Source of the DNA: Neobacillus niacini
Lineage (GTDB): Bacteria; Bacillota; Bacilli; Bacillales; Cytobacillaceae
Length of the DNA: 64,000 bases
Direction: 5' to 3'
NCBI RefSeq assembly: GCF_023715785.1
Contig: NZ_JAMBOX010000007.1
Coordinates: 62,001 to 126,000 of the forward strand
Numbering within the stretch: position 1 is the stretch's first letter; the number at the start of each line of letters is the position of its first letter. The translations under genes and the position numbers were made by a program. Positions 35,807 to 44,858 of the stretch are shown in pieces. The notes under the pieces are model-generated. The model had not been told where the DNA came from and did not search any database. It saw only the letters and a program-made list of their open reading frames with translations.

Positions 35807-35841
35807 TTTTTATTTCCTCCCTATTCATCTTAATAAATGAT

Positions 35842-36624
35842 TTATTTTTTCTTGCTTGAAACAAATTTATTTATTTCTTCCCTTGCTTCCCCATAAAGCA
35901 TCATCTGTTCCTGTAGTTCCGGCTCATAAAAGAGAAGATTTTCAAATCTCGGGGTTGCTGCATTAACAATCTTTTTGGTTAGTCTAATCGGTGAAAATGG
36001 ACTTCGGTTCAACTTGCCTATTAATTCTTCCGTTGCTGCAGCTAAATCTTGTAATGGAACTACTTTGTTGACCAACCCAATTTTTAAAGCTTCTGTTGCA
36101 TCAATTGCATCACACAACATAATAAACTCCTTAGCCTTAGCGGGGCCGATCAAATTGACTAATCGAGGTGTCCCCCCTCCCGAGAAGAATAACCCCCGTT
36201 CAACCTCAGGGAGACAGGCCGTGGCATGGTCCGCCATAATACGGAAATCACATACCATTGCTAGGGCCAAACCCGCTCCGTACATGGGGCCATTTATCGC
36301 TGCGATAGTGATTTGATCAAGAGAATCAAACTTTCTTAAAAACTCCTGTCTTGATAGTTGATCTTCCCTTATAAAAGAACGGCTAAAAGAGTTATTCTCT
36401 ATTCCTTGCAAAACCTCATTCATATCGGCACCAGCCGAAAAGGCTTTGCCGTTTCCAGTGAATACAATAAATTTATAATCTGTATCTTTACGAACTTCAG
36501 TTATTATGGAATCGAGTTCTTCGTTCATTTGTTTATTCATGGCATTCGCTTTTTCAGGTCGATTGAAAGCAACCTTTAGAACCGGTTTACTCCATTCTAC
36601 TGATATCGTTTGATAGTCTTTCAT
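35842..36624 (-). CDS. Enoyl-CoA hydratase/isomerase family protein
   Basis: A 260-residue crotonase. The CoA-binding and oxyanion segments A-F-S-A-G-A-D-M and I-N-G-P-M-Y-G-A-G-L-A are present. The position of the first catalytic Glu of hydratases (in the G-A-G-x-x-L-A helix) is Ala here, while the second is kept (P-E-V-E-R-G). So simple hydration is less certain; isomerase, decarboxylase or C-C hydrolase activity on an acyl-CoA is possible. It is encoded 18 nt after the acyl-CoA ligase, which likely makes its substrate. Confidence 0.88.
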   Translation of the reverse strand: MKDYQTISVEWSKPVLKVAFNRPEKANAMNKQMNEELDSIITEVRKDTDYKFIVFTGNGKAFSAGADMNEVLQGIENNSFSRSFIREDQLSRQEFLRKFDSLDQITIAAINGPMYGAGLALAMVCDFRIMADHATACLPEVERGLFFSGGGTPRLVNLIGPAKAKEFIMLCDAIDATEALKIGLVNKVVPLQDLAAATEELIGKLNRSPFSPIRLTKKIVNAATPRFENLLFYEPELQEQMMLYGEAREEINKFVSSKKK

Positions 36625-36642
36625 TTCATCCTCCCCTTATCA

Positions 36643-38208
36643 TTAGATTTTTCTGTCAACCATTTCCCAGTAAGGTGTCCGTAACGCTTTTTTATCTATT
36701 TTTCCGTAATTGGTAAGAGGTAATTCCTCTACAATGTTAATCGACTTGGGCACTTTATATTTTGATAGATTGTTTTTACAGTATTTCATAATGCCTTCAA
36801 CATTTAATTGGTTGTTTTTAGGGATAATGAAGGCGGTAACTGCCTCTCCCCAATCTTGATCAGGAATACCAATTACAGCTACTTGTCGGACATCCGGGTG
36901 CTTTTGAATTACATTTTCTACCTCTGATGAATATACATTCATTCCACCACTGATGATCATATCCTTTTTTCTATCCAATAAATAAAGATATCCTTTTTCA
37001 TCCATAACCCCAACGTCGCCAGTGTGCAGCCAGCCATCCCTTATTGTTTCACTTGTTTTATCAGATAATTTGTGATATCCCACCATATTTGTCAGCGCTT
37101 TCACAGCAATTTCACCTTCAACACCAGGACCTACTTGATTCCCACTTTCATCGACAATTTTAATTCTGCTCATAATGGTGGATTTGCCACAGCTTTGCAA
37201 TACTTTCAAATTGTCGCCATCCAAACGATGATCGTATTTCTTTAGCCATGTCGCAGCACTTTGAGTTTCAGTTAATCCATAGATTTGTAGAAATACTTGA
37301 CCAAAAATCTCGAGCCCTTGCCTCAATCGAGTGGCTGTAATTGGTGCCGTTCCATATTGAATGGTTCGAATGGAGGTAACATCAAATTCCTTTCCTTCCA
37401 TAAAATCGAACAGACGATAAAGTGTTGTTGGTACTGCACTAAGGAACGTAATCTTATTTTGTTCTATATGTTTCAGCACGTTCTCTGGATCAAATTTACT
37501 TTCAATATATATTTGGGCTCCTTTTACTAAACCTGCGTACAAATAAAGCCCTGCTGCATGTGGAAGTGGTGTTGTTAATAGAATTTTTTCATCCTCTTTC
37601 ATGTTTGTCTCTAGCACAATAGAAAGAAAAGTCAAAACGGTTCCCTGGTGTGTGTGCACAACTCCCTTTGGTTTTCCCGTGGTCCCACCGGTATATAGAA
37701 TTAATGAGAGATCGGTAGGTTTTGTTTGAACCTCTATCAAAGATTCGGGTTCAGTTGCTTGAAAAGTTTCCCATGAAATAAATTGATCCGGTAATTTTCC
37801 CTCGCTGCCCACACCAATAATCGTTTTAAGCTTGGGTAATTCCATTTGTATGTTTTTGATTATGGGAAAGAATTGTTCTTCCACGATTAGGACTTCTGCA
37901 TCCGAATCATTTAAAATGTACAGAATATCACTCTCTCTGAGCATATTGTTTAAGGGGACCTTGGTTCCCCCCGCAAAGAAGATTGCTAATTCACTTACTA
38001 GATATTCGGGAGTGTTGGATAAAAGCAAAGCCACCCTTGTATTATTTTTCACCCCACGCTTAATCAATCCATGGGCTACTCGATTAGCATGTTTATGTAA
38101 TTCTCGGTAAGTGAATGATCTAGATGGAAAATGTACCGCGATCCTATTAGCATGATTGAAAAACAAACTGTTTAATAAATCGTTAACAGTAAGTATAGAA
38201 GAATCCAA
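36643..38208 (-). CDS. AMP-forming acyl/aryl-CoA ligase
   Basis: A 521-residue ANL-family ligase. The P-loop motif Y-T-G-G-T-T-G-K-P-K-G lies near residue 175, with A5 I-Y-G-L-T-E-T near 320, A7 L-H-T-G-D-V-G near 395 and the catalytic Lys in N-Y-G-K-I-D-K near 510. It activates a carboxylic acid with ATP to the CoA thioester. TTG 38208, directly after GGGGGAGGAG, is preferred to an ATG 45 nt upstream that would add a poly-basic tail. It is first of the ligase-crotonase-CMD-TRAP operon and divergent from the LysR gene. Substrate unknown; the context suggests an aromatic acid or a ring-cleavage product. Confidence 0.9.
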   Translation of the reverse strand: MDSSILTVNDLLNSLFFNHANRIAVHFPSRSFTYRELHKHANRVAHGLIKRGVKNNTRVALLLSNTPEYLVSELAIFFAGGTKVPLNNMLRESDILYILNDSDAEVLIVEEQFFPIIKNIQMELPKLKTIIGVGSEGKLPDQFISWETFQATEPESLIEVQTKPTDLSLILYTGGTTGKPKGVVHTHQGTVLTFLSIVLETNMKEDEKILLTTPLPHAAGLYLYAGLVKGAQIYIESKFDPENVLKHIEQNKITFLSAVPTTLYRLFDFMEGKEFDVTSIRTIQYGTAPITATRLRQGLEIFGQVFLQIYGLTETQSAATWLKKYDHRLDGDNLKVLQSCGKSTIMSRIKIVDESGNQVGPGVEGEIAVKALTNMVGYHKLSDKTSETIRDGWLHTGDVGVMDEKGYLYLLDRKKDMIISGGMNVYSSEVENVIQKHPDVRQVAVIGIPDQDWGEAVTAFIIPKNNQLNVEGIMKYCKNNLSKYKVPKSINIVEELPLTNYGKIDKKALRTPYWEMVDRKI

Positions 38209-38267
38209 ATTACTCCTCCCCCTTGTCTTTTTTCTTCGTTTTTGATTTTTCATAAAATTAAAATAAT

Positions 38268-38366
38268 AATTATTCCTGGTAAAATGGTATCACTTATTGT
38301 AATTGCTGGTCTAATACATGTTATAGTTGTTTTAATATTTAAAAAATATTATTCTTGTAAAATTGG
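38268..38366. promoter_or_regulatory. Direct repeats in the ligase/LysR divergent region
   Basis: AATTATTCCTGGTAAAAT (38268-38285) and ATATTATTCTTGTAAAAT (38346-38363) are close variants in the 166-bp gap between the divergent genes. They are candidate LysR binding sites, 78 bp apart. Confidence 0.4.
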
Positions 38367-38374
38367 AGGAAATT

Positions 38375-39295
38375 ATGGAGTTTAGACATTTACACTATTT
38401 TATAGCAGTTGCCGAAGAACTCCATTTTGGCAGAGCAGCTCAACGCTTAAATATAAGCCAACCGCCTCTTAGTCATCAAATAGCACAGTTGGAGAAAAAT
38501 TTAGGGGTTGAATTATTTAAAAGGACAAAACGTCATACAGAGTTGACACCAGCGGGAAAATATTTATTGGAACAAGCCTATGAAATTTTAAATAAAATCG
38601 AAAAAACCCGTATCGATGTCCAAAAAATTCATCAAGGCGAAAAAGGTCAATTACATATAGGATATACTGGGATTTTGAGTAAACTAATTTTACAATTGAT
38701 TCGGACCTATCGTTCACGGTATCCAAAAGTTGAAATTGTTTTACAACATTTGTCAACATCTAATCAGATTCGTTATTTATACGAAAATAAGATCAAACTA
38801 GGCTTTGTATGTCCGCCAATTGAAAGCAGCCAATTGAACTCACGATTAGTGGGCTTTGCGCCGTTTGTAGTGGCACTACCTTCAACCCACCATTTAGCTA
38901 ACGAGACATCCCCAATAAATTTAAAGGAACTAGAAAGCGAACCTTTCATTATGGCGCATCGAAAAAGTGAACCAGGTTATTTTGATACCATCATTTCGAT
39001 TTGTAATCGTGCCGGTTTTAGCCCAAAGGTTGTCCAAGAAGCAGAAGGGATATTTACGATTCTAACCCTCATCTCAACGGGTATGGGTATCTCACTCGTC
39101 ACCAATCTAACCCTTGAATATGGAAATTCTGGAATTGTATTTAGACCCATTTTAAATGATAATGCAGCAATGGACCTTTCGCTGGTCTGGAGGAAAAATG
39201 AGGAATCACCGTTAGTAGAATCTTTTCTGGAGGTATTTAACGAATTATTTAAGGATAATATTAATCTAAATGTAGATTATGACCAAAAAATATAA
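38375..39295 (+). CDS. LysR family regulator of the ligase-TRAP operon
   Basis: 306 residues from ATG 38375 (GGAGG 5 nt upstream). It has the BenM/CatR-like start M-E-F-R-H-L-H-Y-F-I-A-V-A-E-E and HTH F-G-R-A-A-Q-R-L-N-I-S-Q-P-P-L-S. The effector domain begins near residue 90 (L-H-I-G-Y-T-G-I). This subgroup often responds to aromatic acids or muconate-like products. It is divergent from the acyl-CoA ligase gene across a region with direct repeats, so it most likely activates that operon in response to a pathway intermediate. It is convergent with the BKACE gene. Confidence 0.92.
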   Translation: MEFRHLHYFIAVAEELHFGRAAQRLNISQPPLSHQIAQLEKNLGVELFKRTKRHTELTPAGKYLLEQAYEILNKIEKTRIDVQKIHQGEKGQLHIGYTGILSKLILQLIRTYRSRYPKVEIVLQHLSTSNQIRYLYENKIKLGFVCPPIESSQLNSRLVGFAPFVVALPSTHHLANETSPINLKELESEPFIMAHRKSEPGYFDTIISICNRAGFSPKVVQEAEGIFTILTLISTGMGISLVTNLTLEYGNSGIVFRPILNDNAAMDLSLVWRKNEESPLVESFLEVFNELFKDNINLNVDYDQKI

Positions 39296-39366
39296 ATGTA
39301 ATCTAGCTAAAATCAAACTTGATTACCCTGAAGAGTTGCAACGGTTGCTTTTTATCATGCTATAAA

Positions 39367-39393
39367 AAGACCCCCACAGCTTGTGAGGGTCTT
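39367..39393. terminator. Terminator between LysR and BKACE genes
   Basis: AAGACCC and GGGTCTT, with an inner CACA/TGTG and one mismatch, between convergent genes. Confidence 0.6.
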
Positions 39394-39409
39394 ATATCCT
39401 TAAACGTCG

Positions 39410-40264
39410 CTATTTACTTTTAATAACCGATGTAAGTGATAAGATTTCCCTTGCTTCGTCAGGGGTAGCAAGCTCTTTTCCGATTTCAGCTACTAACCTT
39501 TTTGCCTGTTCAACGAATTCAACATTGGATTTCGCAAGGACTCCTTTTTTAATAAAGATATTATCCTCCATCCCTACTCTGATATGACCGCCCATCGCAA
39601 TCGTTGTCATCATAATCGGGACGCTCATTCTTCCTATCCCAAATGCACTCCAGGTTGTATTTTCGGGAAGTAATCCCTTTAGAAAAACTAGATTCTCAAT
39701 CGTTGCTGCTATTCCACCAGGCGCACCGAGTACGAATTGAACGTGCATCGGTTCCTTAATCATTCCCTTTTTAATATAGTGCAGGGCGTTATACAGCATC
39801 CCGGCATCAAATACTTCGATTTCCGGCTTAACACCGAAATTCACCATCTCGCTCCCTAAGCGTTCCAGAAATTTAGGATTGTTGTCAAAAACAGTCTCAT
39901 GTCTCCAATTCATCGTGCCTGCATCAAAAGTAGCTAGTTCGGGGACTAATTCAACAATCGGGCGAATTCGATCATCTTCGTCTAATCCAATACCACCCGA
40001 TGAAGTAAGATTAATCACAATATCGCATCGTTCTCTGATTAACGCAACCGTTTCTCTGAATTTGTCAATATTCATTGAAGGTGTTCCATCATCCTCACGA
40101 ACATGAATATGGGCAATCGCTGCGCCTGCCTGATAACATTTGGACACTTCATCTGCTATTTCTTGCGGGGATTGAGGTAAATAGGGGGTATCTTCTCTTC
40201 TTGTGACAGCACCTGTTGTGGCAACCGTTAAGATGACTTTATTTTTCAAATGGTCTTTAGACAT
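39410..40264 (-). CDS. BKACE beta-keto acid cleavage enzyme
   Basis: 284 residues of the beta-keto acid cleavage family (Kce type, formerly DUF849). The metal-binding I-A-H-I-H-V-R sits near residue 45, and the barrel segment G-M-E-D-N-I-F near 225 supplies the further acidic residue. The family condenses a beta-keto acid with acetyl-CoA and splits it to acetoacetate plus a new acyl-CoA; the exact keto acid varies widely. ATG 40264 follows GGGAAG. Last gene of the MarR-linked operon, 19 nt after the cyclase gene. It is the step that could hand the ring-cleavage product to CoA metabolism. Confidence 0.92.
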   Translation of the reverse strand: MSKDHLKNKVILTVATTGAVTRREDTPYLPQSPQEIADEVSKCYQAGAAIAHIHVREDDGTPSMNIDKFRETVALIRERCDIVINLTSSGGIGLDEDDRIRPIVELVPELATFDAGTMNWRHETVFDNNPKFLERLGSEMVNFGVKPEIEVFDAGMLYNALHYIKKGMIKEPMHVQFVLGAPGGIAATIENLVFLKGLLPENTTWSAFGIGRMSVPIMMTTIAMGGHIRVGMEDNIFIKKGVLAKSNVEFVEQAKRLVAEIGKELATPDEAREILSLTSVIKSK

Positions 40265-40283
40265 TTTATTCACTTCCCTATCA

Positions 40284-41051
40284 TTAATCTAAAATCGCAA
40301 CGGCTCGAACCCAACCGGCACTAGCACTCTTAATTTTTACCGGAAAACAAGAGACTTTGAATCCATAAGGCGGCAATTTATCCAGGTTGGTTAGTTTTTC
40401 AATTTGGCAATAGGCCTTTTCAATTCCGGCAAAATGACCTTCCCAAATGAGACTTTTATCATGAGTTCTGGCAAAGTCCTTCGCAATGAACCCAAGTGGC
40501 CGGTCCCAACTCCACCCATCCGTTCCCATCGTGCGTATGCCTTGATTAATCAGCCACAAGGTGACATCGCGCCCCATCCCGCAACCTGCTGTCAAGTATT
40601 CTTTTGTGCCCCACTTTTTAGAGGCACCGGTGTGGACTAAAAGGATATCACCTTTTTTAAAGGTATAATTTATTTTCTCGAAATACTGTTTAAAATCATC
40701 TATCGTGGTCGCATAACCATCCGGTTTGTCCGTAAAATCCACGACGACTCCATCTCCATAAAACCACTCCAATGGGACCTGATCGATGGTCCATGACTTC
40801 TCACCATTATTCATCGTCGGGTGATAATGCCAAGGTGCATCAACATGTGTTCCTGAATGTGTCGTAAGCTTTACATTTTCCAGTGCCCAAGCCAACCCGC
40901 CAGGAAGGTCTTCCTTCGTTGCCCCTGGGAAAAAACTTAACATGTCGTTGATTTGATTTTCGTGGTTTTGATAATCAATTTCAGGAATCATTTGAGGCGG
41001 GTCAGACGGAAGCTTACTTTCAATGGCAACGCTTAAATCAATAAATTTCAT
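40284..41051 (-). CDS. Cyclase-family metal-dependent hydrolase (kynurenine formamidase-like)
   Basis: 255 residues of the KynB/cyclase family. The metal-binding hallmark H-S-G-T-H-V-D-A-P-W-H lies near residue 65-75, and G-T-D-G-W-S-W-D near 170. Members hydrolyse formamides, amides or lactones, including steps in isatin, kynurenine and N-heterocycle breakdown. ATG 41051 follows GGAGG. In this operon it could open a lactone or lactam, or deformylate an intermediate made by the dioxygenase or monooxygenase. It is probably cytosolic with Mn2+ or Zn2+. Confidence 0.88.
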   Translation of the reverse strand: MKFIDLSVAIESKLPSDPPQMIPEIDYQNHENQINDMLSFFPGATKEDLPGGLAWALENVKLTTHSGTHVDAPWHYHPTMNNGEKSWTIDQVPLEWFYGDGVVVDFTDKPDGYATTIDDFKQYFEKINYTFKKGDILLVHTGASKKWGTKEYLTAGCGMGRDVTLWLINQGIRTMGTDGWSWDRPLGFIAKDFARTHDKSLIWEGHFAGIEKAYCQIEKLTNLDKLPPYGFKVSCFPVKIKSASAGWVRAVAILD

Positions 41052-41166
41052 AGTGAACAACCTCCTGCTCCAAAATATGTAACACTGCTTTATTAAAAGA
41101 GGAATCCTTTCTATGCTATGTCTACGGAACCTTTCTTAGAATTCCTCTTGTTAGGTTACTAGTTTT

Positions 41167-42315
41167 CTAGTGTTTCTTTTGGAGAATGGGTTCTGTCATC
41201 TTTTTCAAGGCTTGGCCGAATGTAGCCGATGGATTAATGCTAGGGTCGAGCTTGCCTTCCCATTCGAGTTTCTCCCATTCAACCAAATTTACAGAGGTTT
41301 CAACGACCAACTTTGACCGTTCTATCCTTTGATTCATAAATTCAGCAAGCAAACGATCAAGATCCTCCTCACGGGCCACTAATTCAGCTAAGACGACGGC
41401 GTCTTCAATGGCAAGTGCTGCACCTTGGCCCAATTGTGGCGGAGACGCATGGACAGCATCGCCAATAAGCAGGACACGCCCCCTATACCAAGGAGCCGGC
41501 ATTAATATTTCCTCGTATGGCCGGTATACGACATCCTTTGGATTCACAATTTTTTCCCGCAATTCTGCCACAATACCGCCAAACTCTTTTAATCGATCAC
41601 GCATTAACAAGTGGAGTTGATTCTCCGGCATATGGGCATCACGTGCCTCAGGAGAAACAGCTGTAAGATAGATAGAATCAGGGCCCATTGGGACGATGAC
41701 CGCTTTATTTTTTTCACCGTAAACAAGACCGCCCCATACAAGGCCTTCTGGTTTCTCCATTGGGTATCGCCAGCCGCCCTGCCCAACAAAATTAGGCTGG
41801 TATTCCTCCCCAAAAACCTTGCTTCTAACCTGTGATCTAATTCCATCAGCTCCAACCAATAAATCGTATTCTCCGGAAATACCCTCAGTAGATTCTACAT
41901 ACACGCAATCTTCCCGATTTTCTATCTTTGAAAAAGTGAGGCCCATTTTAATAGTGGCACCATATTTAATGGCATTGTCCAGCAAAATTTGATGCAACTC
42001 TCTGCGGGAAATTCCATTATTCGCTGGATAGTTGTCAGCTCGAGGAGTTGGAACTTCTGTTAACACATCACCCTTTGCATTATAAAACCGCCAGCCGGGA
42101 AATTCGCAGCCTTTTGCCAAACATTCATCCACTACTCCCAATACGCCTAATTCCCGTAATTGGTTGGACGCTTGAATGATTCCAACCCCATATACATTCC
42201 ACTCACTATTTTTTTCCCATACTTCTGTTTGGACACCCTTTTTTTGTAGTGCAATGGCCGTAGATAATCCACCAATGCCACCACCGATAATTAGAACCTT
42301 ATTCATCTTTGCCAC
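41167..42315 (-). CDS. FAD-dependent aromatic monooxygenase (class A)
   Basis: About 382 residues from GTG 42315 (GGAG 8 nt upstream; ATG 42306 also possible). It has the Rossmann FAD loop V-L-I-I-G-G-G-I-G-G-L-S and the second FAD motif L-I-G-D-A-V-H-A-S-P-P-Q-L-G-Q-G with A-I-E-D-A. It resembles salicylate hydroxylases and 6-hydroxynicotinate 3-monooxygenases. It would use NAD(P)H and O2 to hydroxylate, or decarboxylate and hydroxylate, an aromatic ring, producing the vicinal diol for the extradiol dioxygenase. It is the third gene of the MarR-linked operon. Confidence 0.9.
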   Translation of the reverse strand: MAKMNKVLIIGGGIGGLSTAIALQKKGVQTEVWEKNSEWNVYGVGIIQASNQLRELGVLGVVDECLAKGCEFPGWRFYNAKGDVLTEVPTPRADNYPANNGISRRELHQILLDNAIKYGATIKMGLTFSKIENREDCVYVESTEGISGEYDLLVGADGIRSQVRSKVFGEEYQPNFVGQGGWRYPMEKPEGLVWGGLVYGEKNKAVIVPMGPDSIYLTAVSPEARDAHMPENQLHLLMRDRLKEFGGIVAELREKIVNPKDVVYRPYEEILMPAPWYRGRVLLIGDAVHASPPQLGQGAALAIEDAVVLAELVAREEDLDRLLAEFMNQRIERSKLVVETSVNLVEWEKLEWEGKLDPSINPSATFGQALKKMTEPILQKKH

Positions 42316-42382
42316 TAAGACATCTCCTTTTACTGAATATTCTAAATTCAATCGGTAGTCATACACCTTTTTAATGAAGGAA

Positions 42383-43522
42383 TCATTTACTGCTCACTAA
42401 CTCATTCTTTGGAAGCCTTGCATTAAGTTGTTGTTGAATCCAATCAAATAATGGAAAGGCTTGTGTTAGGTTATCCGATTGACAGTGAGCGGCACCTGTT
42501 TTATCAGGTGTAACAATGTTTAATACCTTTTGGCAGGTTAAGGCATTATAGACACGGTAGGCCTGATCAACATTCGCTTGTTGATCCTCCTCACCATGAA
42601 GTACATAAGTAGGACATGTTATCTTTTCTGCTACGCCGCGTAAATGGTAGTTTTTCAATTTTTCCCGTGCTTCAGGCATACTTTCTACACCTATTACATG
42701 CTGCAGTATTGCGGCTAGCGGATGATGATCTGGCCTATTTTTCCACATATCGTTATAATCATAAACTGCACTATAGATACCGCAAGCCTTATACCTTGGT
42801 TCGAATGCAGCAATCCTGGCGGCCATATATCCGCCCATCGACCAAGCCATGATCGCCATCCGTTCAGAATCAATGTTAGGATGATTCTCCGCCCAATCTG
42901 CCACGGCAGAACCTGCCACTTCAAAATCAAAGCGGGAAGCAATCTTGTTTAATCTTAAGGCAGCACCTTGACCTGGACCATCTACTGCGATCAGTCCCAA
43001 CCCACGATCGTAAAGACTTTGGGATAAAGCAAAATAGATCTCTTCTGCTGTGGAATCAAGTCCTCCGAACATCACCACTACTGGGGATTTTTCTGCTTGA
43101 GGGCCACGACAGAAATAACCAGGAAGATAAGAATCTTCATAAGGAATTTCGATGATTTCTGGGGGATTTTCCATCAATTTTGCCCCTTTTCGAAACACTT
43201 CAATTCCCTTTAAATACGTGTCCATTTTCCTAGGATCATTAGGCTGCAGGAAAAATTCACCCAGGCGGATATAATTCGATGCCCTCAAGAAATGAGCCCT
43301 CGCTGTAACGAGATTTCCTTGATCAAATGCCTCGTGCCCTTGAGCTAAAACCCTGTCACCTAATCTCGTCCACTCTGTGAACCAGCTATCATAATCTCCC
43401 ATCTTAATTCGTTCTGCCGCTTGTAAACATTCACTAAAGTTACTACCGCCAAAATTAGAATGCCCAATAATTCGCACTAATTGATACGACCACATATAGC
43501 TTTCTGGCCAAAAATGCCACAT
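42383..43522 (-). CDS. Alpha/beta hydrolase, 2,6-dihydroxypseudooxynicotine hydrolase-like
   Basis: 379 residues. An N-terminal helical cap of about 130 residues precedes the hydrolase core. The core has V-M-F-G-G-L-D-S-T-A-E-E, the nucleophile elbow A-W-S-M-G-G (Ser near residue 228), the acid in L-H-G-E-E-D, and the base His in G-A-A-H-C. This cap-plus-core layout and the G-G-L-D-S-T motif match the DHPON hydrolase/FrsA-like group, whose characterised member cleaves a C-C bond in a nicotine intermediate. Here it probably cleaves a C-C bond in the ring-opened product, acting between the dioxygenase and BKACE steps. Confidence 0.85.
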   Translation of the reverse strand: MWHFWPESYMWSYQLVRIIGHSNFGGSNFSECLQAAERIKMGDYDSWFTEWTRLGDRVLAQGHEAFDQGNLVTARAHFLRASNYIRLGEFFLQPNDPRKMDTYLKGIEVFRKGAKLMENPPEIIEIPYEDSYLPGYFCRGPQAEKSPVVVMFGGLDSTAEEIYFALSQSLYDRGLGLIAVDGPGQGAALRLNKIASRFDFEVAGSAVADWAENHPNIDSERMAIMAWSMGGYMAARIAAFEPRYKACGIYSAVYDYNDMWKNRPDHHPLAAILQHVIGVESMPEAREKLKNYHLRGVAEKITCPTYVLHGEEDQQANVDQAYRVYNALTCQKVLNIVTPDKTGAAHCQSDNLTQAFPLFDWIQQQLNARLPKNELVSSK

Positions 43523-43582
43523 AATCGATAACGCACCCTTCCTATTTTCTATGGTTGTAGATTCTTAGATTACTGTTTCATT

Positions 43583-44509
43583 TTAGCTGTATTTTAAACT
43601 TCCATCTGGATTAAATAGATTATAGCTGGACCAGGCATCATTAGGATTTTCAGAAATAATCCATTTTTTCGGACCCCAATCAGGCGCAAAGATTAAATGT
43701 GCCCCAGCATACAGTTCGATTCTATTTCCTCCAGGCTCAATTGCATATAAGTTTAGCCCTTCAGCAACGGCATGTTTACCTGGGCCGGATTCAATTTCGT
43801 AACCATGCTCGCGGATCGTATCAGCAGCAGTCAGCAATTCCTCCCGGCTCTCTACCGCAAAGCATACATGATGGAAGCCGCCCTTAAATCCCGCATTAAT
43901 AAACGCAATGTCGTGTGAAAGGTTCGTCACAGACATCCAAGCGCCAATCTCATCACCAAAATCGGAATAAATCCCTTCATTGTATTTAATCCCTAAATCC
44001 TGATAGAATAAGCGATCCACAGTTGTATTATCCGTTAATACCGTAACATGGTCTAAGCGGCGGACCCCAATTCCCCGGCGCACCTGCTTTTGGGGGCGAT
44101 TTTTCCAAACGCTTGCTTTTCCTTCAGGTGCCTCATACCATTCCACATCCCAAAACACCTCGGAAAGGTGACCTCCAGGAGTCATAAATTTATACGCTTT
44201 CCCATGCCCCAAATCTCCTTCGATCCATCCTTTGCCTAGTTCCGTTTTTTCTAAATGCTTAACAACATTTTGTAAGGCGCATTCACTGTCGGCTCGCCAA
44301 CTAATATGGCCTAAGCCAGGTCCAGCAGCTTCGGTGATTTTTAATGAATGATGAAAGAAGTCTCCCCACGCTCTTAAATAGACAGACTGTCCGGATCTTG
44401 TTGTCTCTTCCAGCCCCCATACTTCCTTTAAATACTGGACTGTTTCCTCTGGTTTAGGGGAAAGCAGTTCAACATGTGCCAACTGGGATAAAAAATGTGG
44501 ATTTACCAT
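43583..44509 (-). CDS. Extradiol ring-cleavage dioxygenase (VOC family)
   Basis: 308 residues with two vicinal-oxygen-chelate modules. The Fe(II) ligands expected for type I extradiol enzymes are seen in the second: R-R-L-D-H-V-T-V (His near 153), G-F-H-H-V-C-F-A-V (His near 218) and N-R-I-E-L-Y (Glu near 270). It should insert O2 next to a vicinal diol (meta cleavage). AGGAGTG lies before ATG 44509. It is the first gene of the operon, immediately downstream of a perfect cre site and a long inverted repeat, and divergent from the MarR gene. Confidence 0.9.
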   Translation of the reverse strand: MVNPHFLSQLAHVELLSPKPEETVQYLKEVWGLEETTRSGQSVYLRAWGDFFHHSLKITEAAGPGLGHISWRADSECALQNVVKHLEKTELGKGWIEGDLGHGKAYKFMTPGGHLSEVFWDVEWYEAPEGKASVWKNRPQKQVRRGIGVRRLDHVTVLTDNTTVDRLFYQDLGIKYNEGIYSDFGDEIGAWMSVTNLSHDIAFINAGFKGGFHHVCFAVESREELLTAADTIREHGYEIESGPGKHAVAEGLNLYAIEPGGNRIELYAGAHLIFAPDWGPKKWIISENPNDAWSSYNLFNPDGSLKYS

Positions 44510-44587
44510 TATTCGTCACTCCTAAAGGTATTTTTCGTTTTTGATAAATTCATAGAAATAACGGTTAATGATCTCCCTCCCTTCCGT

Positions 44588-44601
44588 TGTAAACGTTTAC
44601 A
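44588..44601. promoter_or_regulatory. Perfect cre site (CcpA) before the ring-cleavage operon
   Basis: TGTAAACGTTTACA matches the CcpA consensus at all 14 positions, inside a longer perfect palindrome TTGTAAACGTTTACAA. It is 79 bp upstream of the dioxygenase start, probably downstream of its promoter, so it should repress during growth on preferred sugars. Confidence 0.8.
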
Positions 44602-44615
44602 AACTACGCGTTAAA

Positions 44616-44654
44616 AAATAGTTGTTTCGTTAATAGTTAACATAACAACTATTT
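44616..44654. promoter_or_regulatory. Candidate MarR operator
   Basis: AAATAGTTGTT and AACAACTATTT form a perfect 11-bp inverted repeat with a 17-bp spacer. It sits in the 349-bp divergent region between the dioxygenase and MarR genes. A similar half-site (CAACTGGTAAATAG) follows at about 44667-44680. Confidence 0.55.
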
Positions 44655-44858
44655 GAAATCATTGTAACAACTGGTAAATAGTGGTGTCAATAATAATAAT
44701 CTAAATTGAATTAATTATTTGAATCTTATGAATGTTATTTGTGTTTTTATGGATAATTTAATAGTTTTACTTTTTGGCTTATGGTACCTTTATAAAGACG
44801 TTACATTTTTATAAAATAGTATTAATAGTGCGAAATTTTTCTATAGGAGAAATAAAAA

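Noticed and set aside
39410..44509. Assignment of the cluster to known nicotinate or nicotine degradation
   Set aside because: The hydrolase and monooxygenase resemble enzymes of those routes. However, no molybdenum hydroxylase, amine oxidase or maleamate amidase genes are in the window, so a named pathway is not supported.
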